Of a DNA stretch of 64,000 nt, positions 1 through 12,534 are shown in pieces (positions within the stretch are counted from its first letter, which is position 1; each line of letters opens with the position of its first letter). Both the position numbers and the translations under genes were made by a program. Under the pieces are notes generated by a model. It saw nothing but the letters and a program-made list of their open reading frames with translations. It was not told where the DNA came from and made no database searches. The stretch comes from Liolophura sinensis (taxonomy: Eukaryota; Mollusca; Polyplacophora; Chitonida; Chitonidae): assembly GCF_032854445.1 (NCBI RefSeq), contig NC_088300.1, forward strand, positions 61,044,984-61,108,983, in the 5' to 3' direction.

Positions 1-603
1 GTTGTCTTTTCATTTAGTTGATGTAATTTTATGAAAATTTAGTAGAAAACATTTTGCACTGTTTAAAGGAATTCTTACTTAAAATACTTTCAAAATCTAG
101 TGCAAATTGAAGTTTAAGTAGGATGGAATTAATGTAAATTTATTATATGTTACTTTTTATTTGTATGCAGAGTGAAAGATAAATTTATCAGAAAATAAAT
201 TAATATTTGTGTTGATTTGTTTACACGAATAAACCAAGGTTAACTATAAAACAAGGCACTACATGTGTTGCAGATTTATAGTTACTGTTTTAAAGTGTCT
301 CCAATTGTGAATTTGGGTTATTTTACATTAAGTTAACCTGGTTAATAAAATATAGATGCACGGTAATTACCTTAATTTGCCAGTTGAAAATCATCAATAG
401 CAGTGAGTTTAATCTGTAGCATCAGTGTAAAGTTTTACTTTTTATCTGATTTTGCAACTGTTTTTTTTATCAGATTGCAGAAACTACCAATAAATGTGGT
501 AATTTTGTTCTGTGGTAGTTGGATGTGTTCTTTAGAAACTTGTCCAATGTACATGTAATTGTCAGACCTCACCATAATGGCTTAAGGCTGTTCGACCTGT
601 CAG

Positions 604-699
604 GGTTGTCATGACGACAAGCACCGCCCTGGTTTGGCCGTCAGTGGTGCTGCCGTCCTATTGGCTGAGAGAGATCTCATGATAGCCAGTCAGCTTCAG
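604..699 (+). CDS. candidate internal exon of unrecognised gene
   Basis: A 96-base open segment sits between an acceptor-like CAG (601-603) and a donor-like GTATTC (700). It reads 32 residues without a stop, including RPGLAVSGAAVLLAERDLM. It may be an upstream exon of the gene whose last exons are at 1806-3559. However it ends in phase 0, while the 1806 exon begins with two bases of a split codon. At least one exon between them would therefore be missing or mis-drawn. The frame also stays open past the putative donor to about 767, so the boundary is uncertain. I do not recognise the protein. Confidence 0.33.
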
Positions 700-1805
700 G
701 TATTCTTCTACAACTCCATCTACCCTCTGTCTCCTTTGTGTGCTACTTTTTTTGTCGTTTATAAATGAGAGGAAAAATTTTTGAATGAAAGTCTGATTTT
801 CAGCCCTATGTCAAGAAGTAACCTTGAAATGTACATGTAGTGACAGAAATTAGACACATTAAATGCTTAATCCACTTGATCATTAGTTGGTTGGGAGGGA
901 TTTTTGGGCAAACTACATACACATTTGACATGAGATTCAAATGATGATTATAAGGGCTGCATTTATACAACTTCATACATTTTTTGTGCTAATTACCCCA
1001 CCTCACATGTTTAGTGCTGAATCAGAGGTTGACCGTACTTATGAAAATATAAAAACAATGTGTGGTCCAGAGTTAAATGGGGCTGCAGGTCATGTGAAGT
1101 GCTTTGAGGGAATGGTTAAAACACATTTTGGTTTTAAACAGAAGTGATCTTAATAGCAGAGGCCTTTTATCACAAAATGTCTTTAAGACGTTTAGCAGAT
1201 CAGATTCAAACTAAACATTGCATGTCATCTTATATGGTTAGCGTCTTCTGCATGGGACTGGAATTTTTTTTGAGAGAACTGTTGATATCAGAGCTAAATT
1301 TTTTACCTGGACCTGTCTGTAACAGCAATTCTCAAAAACTGTACAAATGTGCTTTTTCTTTCTTCCTTTTTTGACTGAGTTAAATCACAAGACTAGTCTA
1401 CTTAACTTATAGGTTGGCTTTTGTTGATTGGGAAAGACGTCTCCTTTCTACCAGTAATCTTCAGTTCTTTTTTTTTTCTTGTTTCTTGTGTTCCTGTTTT
1501 TTTAAGTAGTGTTGAGGATGTTTTGTATGATCAAGCCCTGCTGCTTGCATCTAATAGCACAGACCTGTGGCCCCTCACAATTGTTTCTCCCAGCATGCAT
1601 CAGTGTTAACAGGAGACAGAACTTAACATGATTTCTGGATGTGCATTTGGGGTGTGTTTTAAGTCTTTACAGGGGCTGAGTTAATATTTCCTAACATTTG
1701 CATGCTGGCAAGTTAAATTTCTAAGGTCATTGAAAATTATTGATTTTTTTATATTTTTTTTTTTGCAAGCAAAGTCTTTAAATTTTTTGTTTAACTATTT
1801 TTCAG

Positions 1806-3559
1806 GATCTCGACAGACATTCTTTGCTTCTCAAGTGAGCCGTTATGCAGACATCTATTCGGGGACATTCCTTAACTTGTTACACTATCCTTTGAGCTAC
1901 ATGTTCAGGGCACCTGCTATGCTGGTGAGTGGTAAATAATGTTGTGGAATGCAATTGGTACTTTTGGCATGTGCAAATTGACTTTTGTAACAGCAAGTTT
2001 GATTGACATATTACTATTAAAATTAAGTTTCAAACCATATATTCCATACATTTATCATCACTTCTTGCCCAGTACATGTAACTTAGAAACTTCCTGACAT
2101 AAGGCTGTAACCAGCTAAATCAGTGTATGGATTGGAACACGCAACCTCATTGGTTTCAAATCCCAACAGAGTCACCCTTTTATAGTTGATGTTGCAGCTT
2201 ATAATTATAACAGGGCAACTATGTTGAGTCTTGAGTTATTGACCTTTGAGAGTTTCCCTTTGTTCTAGTTGTTAAAAGTGCAGGCTACTATCCCAACAGT
2301 TTACATACAGCTTTGTGGTCATATGATGTTTGTGCCATGCATGTTTAGGCTGTGAGCTATTTGTATTATCTACACATATATTGAGCGTGACCAGGGCACA
2401 TACTGAGCAGCGAACCTTGCACAGCCAGAGCGCAAATAGAGTTCTGACAAAGCCGGCCAGACCGCGTGAAATGCGCACCCGATTTGCCATTGGGCGTGGG
2501 CTGTACTGTATGTCCATTTAGTTGTATTCGTGAGGGTTGGGATGGGTGTGGTTGCATGGGTAACAGCCAAAGTTACATATACTACTGTTAACACTGGGCT
2601 TGCATCAGATCATCTCATCTCATCTCCTAAGTTTACTGTTTCCATGATTTCAGAATGCACAGAATGCATACCAAGGGTGTTTCAGAATTATTCTTCACGT
2701 TAGAAGAATTGCATTTGTGAATGGGAGAGTCACAGACTTTGCAATCATAATACCTCCATGGTTGGCACTGGGTGAACCATGTACCAGTACCATATGTGGG
2801 AAGGTCTGGCAGCAACCTGCGGATGGTTGTGGGTTTCCTCTGGGCTCTGCTCGGTTTCCTTCCACCATAATGCTGGCTGCCGTAGTACAAGTGAAATAGT
2901 ACAGCATAATAACACCAATCAAATAAATAAAATAAAATAAATGTACCAGTGGACTGTTTAAAGCATTTTGTCTGGTGTCTTCCAGTTGGCATCTCAGTGA
3001 GCCAGTGCTGCTTTTTATAACATATGGGACCTTTCTTAGATCATGTCTTAGATCATGGAGTGATGTAGACATTCATTAAATCTTGACTTCCTTCTCCAGC
3101 AGTACCTTGGAAGGTCTGGCAGCAACCTGTGGTTGGTCGTTGGCTACCGAGAGCTTTGTCTCATTTCCTCACGTTGTTTGTCGTGGTATGAAATCTTCTT
3201 GAGTACACCAATCAAAAAAAAAAAAACATATGATGGCTGTGATGTTCAGTCGGATACTGTAATTTATGGGTGCCTGAAAACATCCCCATTGACTGTTGTA
3301 GTTGCCTCACGAAGCCAGTGTGGACCGTACAGAGCAGTGGGACAGTGAGGAGGGTGCGGAGGGTGGGGAGTCCGGCCAGCGGATGGAGGTGAAGCGGGAT
3401 TCCAGCTCCACAGAATCCTCGGTCCCACTTTGGGGGGGCCTTTCGTGCGACCCCAGTCATCAGCTACAGGACAACTTTGATGACTCAGACGAGGCTGATT
3501 CTGCCGATGCTGAACAGGAAGTCAGCATAGGACCAGGCAATGGCGACCTCTGTGTGTAA
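1806..3559 (+). CDS. last two coding exons of an unrecognised protein gene (5' part not resolved)
   Basis: Exon 1806-1924 follows a TTTTTCAG acceptor and ends at CTG|GTGAGT. It reads [20 protein letters not shown] and continues with a hydrophobic, aromatic stretch ending FRAPAML. Exon 3302-3559 follows GTTGTAG and continues in phase 0 with [18 protein letters not shown], ending in a Ser/Asp/Glu-rich tail ([14 protein letters not shown]) and GNGDLCV-stop. Splice phases agree, and the composition is protein-like: one structured or membrane-near segment, then an acidic, presumably disordered C-terminus. I could not assign a family. A 5'-truncated SINE (2789-2940) and a second SINE remnant (3108-3226) lie in the intron, the latter ending about 75 bases before the last exon. 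Confidence 0.65.
2789..2940 (+). repeat. 5'-truncated tRNA-derived SINE, family 1
   Basis: Contains the family 1 body (GGTCTGGCAGCAACCTGCGG) and a tail of CACCAATCAAATAAATAAA type. It is flanked by a perfect 10-bp target-site duplication ATGTACCAGT (2779-2788 and 2941-2950), direct evidence of retroposition. The tRNA-like head is missing. Confidence 0.9.
3108..3226 (+). repeat. degenerate SINE family 1 fragment
   Basis: Starts with GGAAGGTCTGGCAGCAACCT and ends with TCTTGAGTACACCAATCAAA plus an A-run. The middle is diverged. It sits just upstream of the final exon of the first gene. Confidence 0.7.
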
Positions 3560-6500
3560 CCGTGAAAATACGCTATGTTGCTGTGTAACATATGCTGTGT
3601 ACATGTTGCCACGGATACAAGGGCTGGATGTGTAACTGTGACACTGAGTACTTGTACCTGCTGTTATAAAAGAAACAACTATTGTATTAGCCATGGATAG
3701 AAGTCAGATGTATTGTCCATGGTAAAATGGTGAGTAACCATAGCAACATGGGCTGGAGTCATAGTCTTGGAAAGAAAATTTGAAGAGGAGTTTGACATGT
3801 CGCCATAGTGGACTTAATGTTGAACTGCTGAGGCCCATTTGAGTGCCAATTTGAAAGCAGATTGTTTAAATGTATGTTAGGTTGAGATGTCTAAACATTT
3901 TTTGGGGGGGGGATGGGTATATCTCACACTCAAATGAAACATGTTCGTTTTGTTTTGTTTTTTTCTTTGCATACTGCTGCTTGTGTCATATGTAAACATT
4001 ACTGATGCTGTATTAGATTATGGACTGATAAGAAGTTTAACTTATGTGTATTTCATGTTGATGAAACCTTTTTTCCACTCTTTGGTGTATTTTTAACATG
4101 GTAAAGGAATGAATAAGTGCCTAAAATAGTCTTTTTAACATTTTTATGCTTTAAAGTAAATTCTTAAAATGTCCTTGTAAATATTGTTAGACATATTCTA
4201 TAGTCATTGTTTTGCATATATGACAGCATTTTAGAGGATTTTGTCTGCAATGTTTGGGGTATTTGTTACAAGATTTGACAACTTTTAAGTATATATAACA
4301 GTAGTCATCATGAATATAGGTAATAATACATGCTGCTACTATGTATTTTATGTAAGTAAATTATATGTGTATACCGAAGAGTAGCCACCTGTCTCGTTAT
4401 CATAGCAGGGCAGAGAACTTAACATACTGTGTTATATTCATTTCAAGAAATTGTACATTGCATTATTTTATCATCTTTGATCCTTTATCATAGAAGACAC
4501 AAAGACACCTAAACAGCACAGCTTTTGTTCTTTCTAGTGAAAAAAGACAGACAGACTTTGATCCCACCAGCTTGCCTGTAGCTTGATCAACATAAGACTT
4601 AAAGCTAGATTCCTTCCTCCATGGTGAAGCAGATCGAAATTCCCACTCACTTAATGAATGCAGCTTTTTGAAGAGGTTGTCATCTGGGAACCTGCATTGT
4701 TTTCTATGTACATGTAGGTTCAGTGTCTTTATGTTTCAGTGGATGGGTAGAGTGAACAAATGCCGTGTAGACTAAAACCATTACTCTGTAGGGTATCCAG
4801 ATTGCCTCTGTTCCGTTTACCACATTGTGGTAAGCTTTTCCAGTAAGGTTGTCACCATGTAGTACCATTCAATACAAACACGTATATATAAAGCCACCAC
4901 ATATCATTTTGCATAGAGAATCACTTACATTTCAACTAGATGCATTTTCTAACATAGACAAGTCGCACACATTTCCTGCTGTGTCCGTATAGAAAAAAAA
5001 CCCTGGAAAATATCCCATTCGGTAAGCTAAGAGAGATGTTTTAATCACTCATGATTTCTACATTGTATATACTCACAGTTGGTAAATATGTCTTTAAGTA
5101 ACTTCAGTCCCCTGTGTATGTTCGTGTAAAAATGATTTTACGTGCACAATGGTGACTGTGCACATTATTGATAACTCCGGCTTGTTTGTTTTTTAAATGT
5201 AATATATATATGTATGTGAGGAAGAAGTTTATGTCAGTCTTAATAGTAGAATGTAGGTAAATTTTATATGGATGAAAAAAGTTTAATACCTATTACACTG
5301 TTACATTAGGAAAGCTCTGGTGCTAATATCTTGTATGGATTTATGCTTGCACACGACTATAGGTAATGTGATTTATTATGTCTTTTAGTGTTGACATGAA
5401 CCGATGTGTGTGAGAAATCAAAACCCGTGATGAGCAAATCCTTTTCATTGAAACATTCTCACTTCTGTGAAACATAGTTCATTTCTTCACTTACCGTATG
5501 GTATATGGCTACATGTGTAGGCACCCAGATGACTTAAAATGGTAAAACGCTTACCATAGTTCCTACCAGTAATACAATATGTGTAAAATATGTCTAGTAA
5601 ATTATATCGTGAAACCTATGCAATTATATGTACCCTTTTTCTTTTTTTATTACTTTTTTTTAAGAAACTGTTCCTATCAGATCAAATGTCTGCATTTATC
5701 TTTGTTTTGAAATTTTTCTCCATGGTTGTGTAATACATGTTTGTCCAAGCAAAAAGTTAACATGTGGCAAATTTTTGTTTTCATTTTTGTTTGTTCAGTG
5801 ATTTTTTTTTTAAGTTTATTTTTGGTTGATTTTTTGACTTTCTGGCTATTATTGATGAAGGTGTCTTCTGTTTTGTATAAATGGTAATTTGGTTATCTTG
5901 GTGATCAGTTTATAGTTTATTATGCGCAGGTAACACACATTTTGCCTACAAGTTACAAATATTTGTTATATATATATATATATATATATATTGATGTGTA
6001 TATGGCCTGTCAGGTGTCTCCCAAGGGAAAACTCGCATTTGTTCTTATTATTGGGAATTTGTGACATAGTAACTTTAAAAGCTATAGAAAGTAGTGATGC
6101 CAACAGTGCAATGACACGCCAACCTGTTGCATTTCAATAAGTCTGTTGGCTTGCTTCTTTATGTATTTGCTTTTTAGTTACATTTGCCCTGCTTCTTTAT
6201 GTATTTGCCTTTTAGTTACATTTCAAGCACCAAACTTTTTTCTAGAGCTTTATAGATGTATATGTAGTTTGAAAAAGTAGTGGTATTCATACAAACATCA
6301 TGATCTTGTTATATGTGAAATATACTAATATTACGTTGTTCGCATGGCATGCCCCGAACTATGGAAACATCCACTTCACGATCAGTAAGTCTATGTATAC
6401 CATATAGATAGATTTTATACCTCTTGTGGTGTGTCTTCTTGGTGCACAGTGTGCTAAATTATTACTAGTTTGCTTCATGGGAATAATATGTTTTGGTGCA

Positions 6501-8961
6501 ACGTTTAAGTAACTGTTATTTACAAATGGAATTCACATACTTTTGCTGGCTATTCTCAGAAATATCATCCCAGCTAGTAGATGAGTGGTTGGTCCTTAAT
6601 ATAGGCTACCGTATATGGAAGTATACATATCTATTAAAGTAGGTCTCTATACGTTTTGGTGCAGAATGTTTCAGGATGAAGTTTGTCCATAACCACATGA
6701 TTTCTGGTGTATGTACCATTTATAGCCTGGCTCATATTCATGTCCTCCATATAAGAAGTCACTCCCTTCTGTTTCAACTTTTTTTTCCACCAAAGAGAAA
6801 TATGCAATACTTTTTCAAATGTTTCTGCGTTACTTAAAAATGCTCACAAAGGTAGATTGCCTTGGCATTTGTGTCTATTTAGTGTATGTTAAGGGGTAGA
6901 TTCATGTCTAAAGTCAATTTTAAACAAACATGCATGTAACCAATATAATAATTTAGTTTACCTTGTTTACAAGTTCTTTAAATATTGAGGGATCTTTCAC
7001 AACTATGTGTATGTATATAATTTAATTAAATTATTACACCAAACTCCTGAAGCTTGAGTTACTGATGGTTTTATTATAATTTATCACATGACTGATGCAT
7101 GTTGACCAGTGATATGGCGAGAAAAAGCTGCATTCTCTCAGTATTATGGATGAGAGTGGCAACATATACAAAGATTATCAAAGGGGATTGTGCCCAATTA
7201 ACTTTTTAGGCATTTGATTGGGCTAGTACACTATTTGTACTGTTCAGGCATTGTTCAATGGATCCCACACATCACATTGCTTAGTCTGTTAAGCAATGCG
7301 GTATCAGCAGATTTTCCTCTCACAAAAGGTGGTGCTAGTGTGAATTAGGACCTGCACATTACAAGTCTTGCCCCATACAAAACACATTGCATTCTGCGGT
7401 TTCATCTGTGACTTATTTGGTGTACCCATCATGATGTCGTGCTGTTGACGCTGTAGTGGAATGTCCAGCATCACCTAAATGACGTAATAGATGTCCCACT
7501 TCAGACTTCTGCCAGTATACCATTGTGGCACTGTGACTTCATAGGCAAATTGGCAGTTTGCAAAGGTTTACAAACTCGGAAGTTTGTCTGCTCTGCTGGA
7601 AAAAAATACGTATTCCAGAAGGCCAAGTTAAGAGCACGTGGCCTCGGACCCCCATTAATTTTCCATACGCGACAATGTTAACGTCTAGCGCTGTAGCTCA
7701 GTCCCAAACATTCCGTGGCCAATAAGCTTTGGTGCATACCTGGCCCAGCCTGTGAGAAAGAAGCCATAAAAATCTTGACATAGGTTGACCGTCAAAATCT
7801 GGACCTTTCCATGCCGGCAGCTGGGAAGCGTGCCTAGCAACGCCAAGGGGACGTCACTCGCAGCCTCATCACTACCTCACACCTTGTGTCCTCTCACCCA
7901 GAATTTCAAACTTTCATCAATAAAGCTCATACCTCATCAAAGTTTAGACAGTTTCCAGCATTTTAATACCAAGCATGCACCTGTGCACCAAAAATGGACG
8001 CCTGGGAGCAAAAAAAGACTTTATACCCTACAATTCACAGAACTGCAATCGTCCCTACCGAAAAACGGAAGTTGTAATGGGGGTCTGTGTCCATGTCAAA
8101 TGACAGTACAGAATAGTCTCCTTTGAGCTACACCTCTCACAGACTATAATCTCTTACGATTACATGTATACCGCATAATCATGGTATACAGTAACTATTA
8201 TACATTATATTGCAGAAACAAAACAGTTTCAGCAGTTTATGATTAAAAGAATTTATTTTTAGTTCAAATTGCTGATATAGCTTTCGGCTTAAGTTTTGAA
8301 TTTTTGTCCCAATGCATGCTTGCAAGGTGAAGCATACCTGTATCACTTAACTGACATCTACAGGCCTACATTGGACGCAGAAATGGACAGGGATTAAGGA
8401 CATCCATGTCGTGCAGCAGACAACCACAGTATGTTGTGGACAGCACACTGATAACCAAGGAGTGCTAGCGAAGTCAATGCCTGAACATAGGGCTATAAAA
8501 ATTTTTCTATATACATATGTGAACATACTGTAACTAAGTGTAAATGTAGTGAAGGGTCGTGGATGTCAAATTAGCTTAATTTGTCCCACTGACCCACAAA
8601 ACGACAAACTGTTAGACTTGCTTCGCGGTAGCTTAGGTATCTTGCTTTGAAAAACATAATTTATTGAAACCATACATCCCTTGATTAAGATGAGTCACTG
8701 AAAGCGGCGCGGAAACCGACCGAATGGTGCTGCTTACACGAGAGTGCGATATCAAATGATGCTTAGTACGTCGATGTCAGAACTTATTTCATTGGCTCCC
8801 CACAAGAAAACATCCAATCACCATGTGCGTTCTTCAGCTAATGCAGACCGAAGAAACACCCACACTCTACTTCCGGTAAAATTGCTGGATCGCTGGCTTG
8901 TGAAAAAAAATATTTTGTACACATTATTATTGTGGATAACGAATACACACAGCTCACAAAC
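3560..8961. other. 3'UTR and intergenic stretch without recognised gene
   Basis: AT-rich sequence after the stop of the first gene, presumably including its 3'UTR, followed by the MTPN 5' flank. It holds an (AT)n microsatellite at 5967-5991, T-rich runs and one AATAAA (about 7918-7923). The open frame at 7785-8126 shows no domain, codon bias or splice support and is not called. Confidence 0.6.
5967..5991. repeat. (TA)n microsatellite
   Basis: About 12 uninterrupted TA dinucleotides. Confidence 0.95.
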
Positions 8962-11900
8962 ATGGGGGATTCTTTTGTTTGGAGTTTGAAAAACGGTGAA
9001 CTGGAACAAGTACGCAAAATCGTGGAGGCTAAGGTAAAGCTCATTTTGTGAAATGTGGAGTGTGTTGTTGTTGTCAGGGAAAATGTGACACATGTAGGTG
9101 ACTTGGCATAGTATATGGTAGTAGTAATACTGCACGAGTGGGAGAATAATTTGATAAATTGCGCATATACATATAGTGTCATGTCCTACATTGGTTGAAT
9201 GTCAGTATTCGACCTATGTCCATCTAGATGGACAATGAATGTTAGAATTTTAAAATAGCACATTGAGTCAGATTATCCAGATGGACTAGACTAGCTACCC
9301 CATCCCTTGTCCGAGATTGGTTCTGGTGTTACGTTTCGCAAGACTTTTGTTCTACCAAGGATGGCTCCGAACCAACATCAGAGCGCACTCCATTTAAACA
9401 CCTGATGTAATTGCCATGGTAGTTTGTCATGTCATTTGGGAGGAAAAATTACCCATCAAACATGCCTCTGCAACCTGAAGTTTTCAAACACATATGTTCC
9501 TTATATTTTCATCTGCCAATTATCGCAAGCACAACATCGATGCATTATTTACATGGCCATTCGGGTCCGAGATTCCTTTGTGATACTCAGAGCACACTGC
9601 TGTACTAACAGCCTTGACATGTTTGACAAAAGCTGACAACTGCATCAGTTTTTTTCGGACCAGCTTAACAAAATTTTGCCAAACCAAACGTCAAAGCAAT
9701 CTCGGACTACCCCATCGGCAGAGCTCGCAGCATACACATTACTGCATAAAAGTCAGATGATTGTGAATAGTTGAGATAACAGCAATGCTTCAACAGCTCC
9801 ACCTAAGCCTTTGGAGTTAAAGTCAACAACAACATAACACAACTAAGGTGCATACTGTTACAACTCATCAAGCTAACAACCCAATATTCCGGAAGTCGTT
9901 CGAACTTACCTGATACGTCTGTCAGCAACCTGCGGATGGTTGTGGGTTTCCCCCGGGCTGTGCCCAGTTTCCACCTACCATAATGCTGGCCGCCGTCGTA
10001 TAAGTGAAATATTCTTGAGTAAAACATCAATCAAATAAATCAATTAAATAACTTACCTGATACAACACAGACCACCAACTAGCCAAGTTTAAACATGGCC
10101 AATAATGTAACGTAAACACAGCAATGCAGTGGTCCAGTGCCATTAACGATCAATGATGGTTCAGCTCTTACTTCCACACTGGCCCATATCCATCCTTTCC
10201 ATGGCTCTCTTTACAGTCTCCTGTTGTTGCTTCCACCCAGAATAGCCTGCAGTGGTAACATTCCAGAGCCATGGCATCTTCACACAACATGCTACAGGAC
10301 TTTTGCATTCCTCAGTCCCTCGGCTCCCTATCACCAAGCCTGTCCACCACTGTTACCTGGCTGTAAACTGAAATGTTACCAAATTTTCCATGTGAAATTT
10401 AAACATCTCAAAATTGCATAAACTCTGATTGGATAACAACATAGACATTACAAATTAGAAAATTACTTGAAAGATAGAGACAAAAGTTCAAGAGACAGGG
10501 GTTTACGCAAGATCTGTAGCACCTTACCAGTGGTGACGTTTTCAGTGGAAGAAGCAATAGGAGACTGTAGACATGTTAGAGAGGCATGGAACAGTTAAGT
10601 ATGGGCTGGTGCAAAGTTAAGCATTTACCGTTATGTGCTGTCAGTGGCAACTAAACCGTGGTGATGAAGTGGTATGTGATAATGCCATGAGCCATGTTTA
10701 AACTTGACTAGCTAGATTTAGCCAGAAGTTGAAATCAGGCCTTCTCTTTTGCAGTTTTCACCCATTTTCTCCATCTGTCCTGTGTTGATTTTGTCAGAAT
10801 AGGGTGTCCCAAAGACACTGTGACACCCTCTGGGCTACAACTATGTGTCAGACTTGATTGAAGCAGTGGTGCCACTGTATGGTAGCAACAGTGGTGAATG
10901 GAACAAAGTCATTGAATGCTTCCTGCTTTAGTTGCATTGAGTGCATGACTAAAGTGGATGCAAGGTGTGAGCTGAGAATTTCATACATCATGGCAAATAC
11001 CCTTATTCTTCAACCATTTCTGCCCATGTGAAAAAATATTTTGATACATTCTGAGTGAACTATGGGCTATACAGAAATAGTTCGCATAGTTTTATGAAGC
11101 TTGCAATTTACAGTAATACCAACTGATCACTAAAGCATCATTTTCATAGTATGTTGTATGCATAAATCGTACTGAATAAATTGCTTTGTTGAAAAGGTTG
11201 AAGATTTACAATATACATTTATATCAGTCAATCAAATCTTTATTGAAAAGTTCTAATTCAGAACATTTACACTCAGCTAGCAGTGGTGGATAAAAAGTGA
11301 AGTAAAATAGTGTGTGAATACTTGTGCAGTGGACATGTAGGACACACAGGGTGTGGGTACAAATTGCAAACCCAGCCATGGACAGGAAATTTGTAGAATT
11401 GCCCTGCTCTCATTTGCTGGGCCTTGGTGGTTATAACGGTTGTGCGCGACGCTTTGCGCTCTCTAAATTGAATGCCTCCTAGGTAAATTTTGTGTTGTCA
11501 AAAAATGTACTGTTGTAGGGACCAGAGGTCATCAAGAAGGAAATAGAAAATGGAAGGATGGCACTTCACTTTGCTGCTGACTATGGACAGACAGATGTGA
11601 TGGAATATTTAATATCAAAAGGTGCTGATGTTAATGTGAGTATACTGCATGTATGTATCCCACTTTTCCAGCCATGTACTGGATAAAATCTTAATCAAGT
11701 TTTAATTAATAAAAATTATAACTATGCATAACATATTTTTTTTACAAGAATCCAGGAATTCAATTCTGAAAAATATTCGCTTAATCAAAGTTCAGAAATA
11801 ATTGATCCATTGTTTCTTTTCCAGCAACAAGATAAGCATGGCATTAGCCCGTTGCTGGCTGCAATATGGGAAGGTCACACAAGTTGTGTTAAATTGCTCT

Positions 11901-12534
11901 TGGAAAAGGTGAAGTGTTGTTATCCTGTATTTTTTCTTCTATAATCCCTTTATCCAGTTTGGCACTGGGATATGTCATTTTGTTATGTCAAGTATATACA
12001 CCAGTAAGGATTACATATTAGAGTTCAGTTCTGTAGATATTGTACATTATGGTCTGTTTTCAACAATGCGGCAGTTCTGTGTTGCTGTTGTATCTGGTCA
12101 TGTAGGGTGAAAACCATCGTTAAAAGAACTCTTAGAGTGGAATTTTGCTGAAACTTGCTGAAAGTTATTAAAAATGATTCCAGTGAAACTTCATCCATGG
12201 GCAGATTTCCTGTATATCATAACAGAAGTTGATTGAAATCTGCCAGATGGGTGCACTTACCCAAGGTGATAGGTTGTGATTATATTTAAAATGATGTAGT
12301 GCAGTCACTATATCAGTCATCTTAAACCTGTTTAAATGTTGTGTGACCACTGTCTGGAACAACTCCTAATGTAAATGATAGGCCTGGCATGTTTGCTGTA
12401 TTTGTGTGCATCACGCTCATTCACATCACTGCCTTCTTGTTTAAAGGGTGCCAAGAAAGACGGCAAGTCTCCAGATGGAAGCCGCTTATATAGAATGTGC
12501 TGAAACACAGGACATTAAGGACTTGCTCAAGTAA
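8962..12534 (+). CDS. MTPN: myotrophin (ankyrin-repeat protein V-1), apparent frameshift in last exon
   Basis: Four coding exons: 8962-9033, 11519-11635, 11825-11908 and 12447-12534, all with GT/AG junctions in phase 0. Exon 1 reads [20 protein letters not shown], like the vertebrate MCDKEFMWALKNGDL start. Exon 2 has the ankyrin signature [18 protein letters not shown] and GADVN. Exon 3 has [20 protein letters not shown] and KLLLEK. Exon 4 begins [11 protein letters not shown]. Family length is about 118 residues. In the known family myotrophin binds actin capping protein and has been linked to NF-kB signalling. Oddity: after PDG the frame as given ends SRLYRMC-stop at 12503, while the conserved C-terminus ([17 protein letters not shown], stop 12532-12534) is in the +1 frame. 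One surplus A in GGAAGCC (about 12478-12480) explains it. Sequencing or assembly error, or a variant allele, is more likely than a pseudogene because the splice sites are intact. Confidence 0.92.
9218..9233. repeat. 16-bp perfect palindrome shared with 21085-21100
   Basis: GTCCATCTAGATGGAC, followed directly by AATGAATGTTAGAATTTTAA. The same palindrome and a near-identical AT-rich neighbour recur at 21053-21100, suggesting copies of one dispersed repeat. Confidence 0.7.
9917..10049 (+). repeat. 5'-truncated SINE family 1 in MTPN intron 1
   Basis: Body starts GTCTGTCAGCAACCTGCGG and ends in a CAATCAAATAAATCAATTAA-type tail. It is flanked by a perfect 14-bp target-site duplication AACTTACCTGATAC (9903-9916 and 10050-10063). 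Confidence 0.93.

Larger units (their letters stand above)
9034..11518 (+). other. MTPN: MTPN intron 1
   Basis: Intron bounded by AAG|GTAAAG and TTGTAG|GGACC. It contains a palindrome (9218-9233) and a SINE (9917-10049). I saw no further coding segment. Confidence 0.85.

Noticed and set aside
7785-8126. 113-codon open frame
   Set aside because: Low-information composition, no domain, no splice signals, in intergenic DNA.
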